64,000 nt of DNA, from positions 1,240,001-1,304,000 of the forward strand of contig OZ176053.1 in NCBI GenBank assembly GCA_964247055.1, in the 5' to 3' direction. The translations under genes were made by a program, and so were the position numbers. Under the pieces are notes generated by a model. It worked only from the letters and a program-made list of their open reading frames with translations. It was not told the DNA's origin and did no database searches. Within the stretch, counting starts at the first letter, position 1. Each line of letters begins with the position of its first letter. The stretch is from Paragordius varius. Its lineage: Eukaryota; Nematomorpha. Positions 63,801-64,000 of the stretch are shown in pieces.

Positions 63801-64000
63801 CCTAACATAAATTTATATTAAACTAAAACTTTAAAAGAGTTAAATAAATAAAATATCAATCGTACCAGATCTGTTGAAAATAGTTCCTTAAACACAAAAA
63901 TTTCGAAAGGGCGACTTAGTTTTCGCAAACTTTTTCGAAGTTGTTCTTTGGCAAGATTATGATTTGAGCCCTTTTTATCCAGAGAACTATCATTGTTTAT
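60823..64000 (-). CDS. FANCD2: FANCD2, copy 3 (3' part only)
   Basis: The C-terminal exons, identical in layout to copy 2 with an offset of 23904. The stop codon is at 60823-60825. The window ends within, one base short of the 5' boundary of, the exon beginning at 63866 that encodes LRKLSRPFEIFVF. It shares all the copy 2 variants in the diverged exons, including the doubled splice donor. Confidence 0.93.
62809..63061. mobile_element. Tc1/mariner-type MITE b in FANCD2 intron (copy 3)
   Basis: Same shortened form as in the second unit, next to an AT run longer by one repeat. Boundary uncertain by about 2 bases. Confidence 0.8.

Larger units (their letters stand above)
48023..64000. repeat. 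24-kb tandem unit, copy 3 (cut by window end)
   Basis: The first 15978 bp of a third unit. The offset to copy 2 is 24490 up to the 20-bp minisatellite and about 23904-23908 after it. The window ends inside FANCD2. Confidence 0.97.

Overview
The window is AT-rich eukaryotic nuclear-type DNA (by eye about three quarters or more A+T). The only substantial gene is split by many short GT-AG introns, most of them 38-70 nt. It is recognisably FANCD2, the DNA-crosslink-repair scaffold. Its C-terminal motifs (for example RNLQGQEITSQ beside human NRDLQGEEI) look animal-like. That is suggestive only; the lineage is not resolved from this sequence.

The whole window is a head-to-tail tandem array of one unit of about 24 kb. 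Copy 1 is 1-23532, copy 2 is 23533-48022 and copy 3 starts at 48023 and is cut by the window end. No unique flanking DNA is seen, so the true copy number is unknown, and so is whether the array is chromosomal, a circle, or partly an assembly product. Copies 2 and 3 are almost identical but differ by real indels: a net loss of about 585 bp in a minisatellite, compensating gains and losses of single satellite units, and a 4-bp indel. Copy 1 is more diverged in the satellites and in one island around 14.17-14.86 kb.

Layout of a unit, in copy 1 coordinates. 1-1320: a degenerate satellite related to GCGGTTTTT. 1320-2700: an array of a 17-bp unit (TTAATTAAAACAACTGG). 3090-4745: an array of a 20-bp unit (GAGTTTTTGCGGTTTTAAAA). 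4746-5800: its decayed flank. 6055-6700: a three-fold repeat of roughly 200-250 bp. 7331-7500: a GC-richer patch full of palindromes. 7500-10980: gene-poor AT-rich DNA carrying three copies of a 105-bp double-hairpin element with a telomere-like core. 10983-11306: a plus-strand fragment resembling the NUP98 autopeptidase domain. 11754-12044: a MITE. 12162-12333: a small plus-strand terminal-exon candidate. 12401-20226: FANCD2 on the minus strand, with two more MITEs in introns. 20535-21404: a GC-rich island ending in a 206-bp foldback and a 66-bp hairpin. 21406-21520: duplicated poly-G tracts. 21990-23532: degenerate satellite again, with an inverted copy of the double-hairpin element.

FANCD2 is intact enough in every visible copy to be read exon by exon with consistent splice phases. 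In the one diverged stretch most exon changes are synonymous or conservative. The array therefore multiplies an apparently functional repair gene together with fast-evolving minisatellites. The plus-strand ORFs converge on the FANCD2 3' end, and their candidate poly(A) signals interleave.
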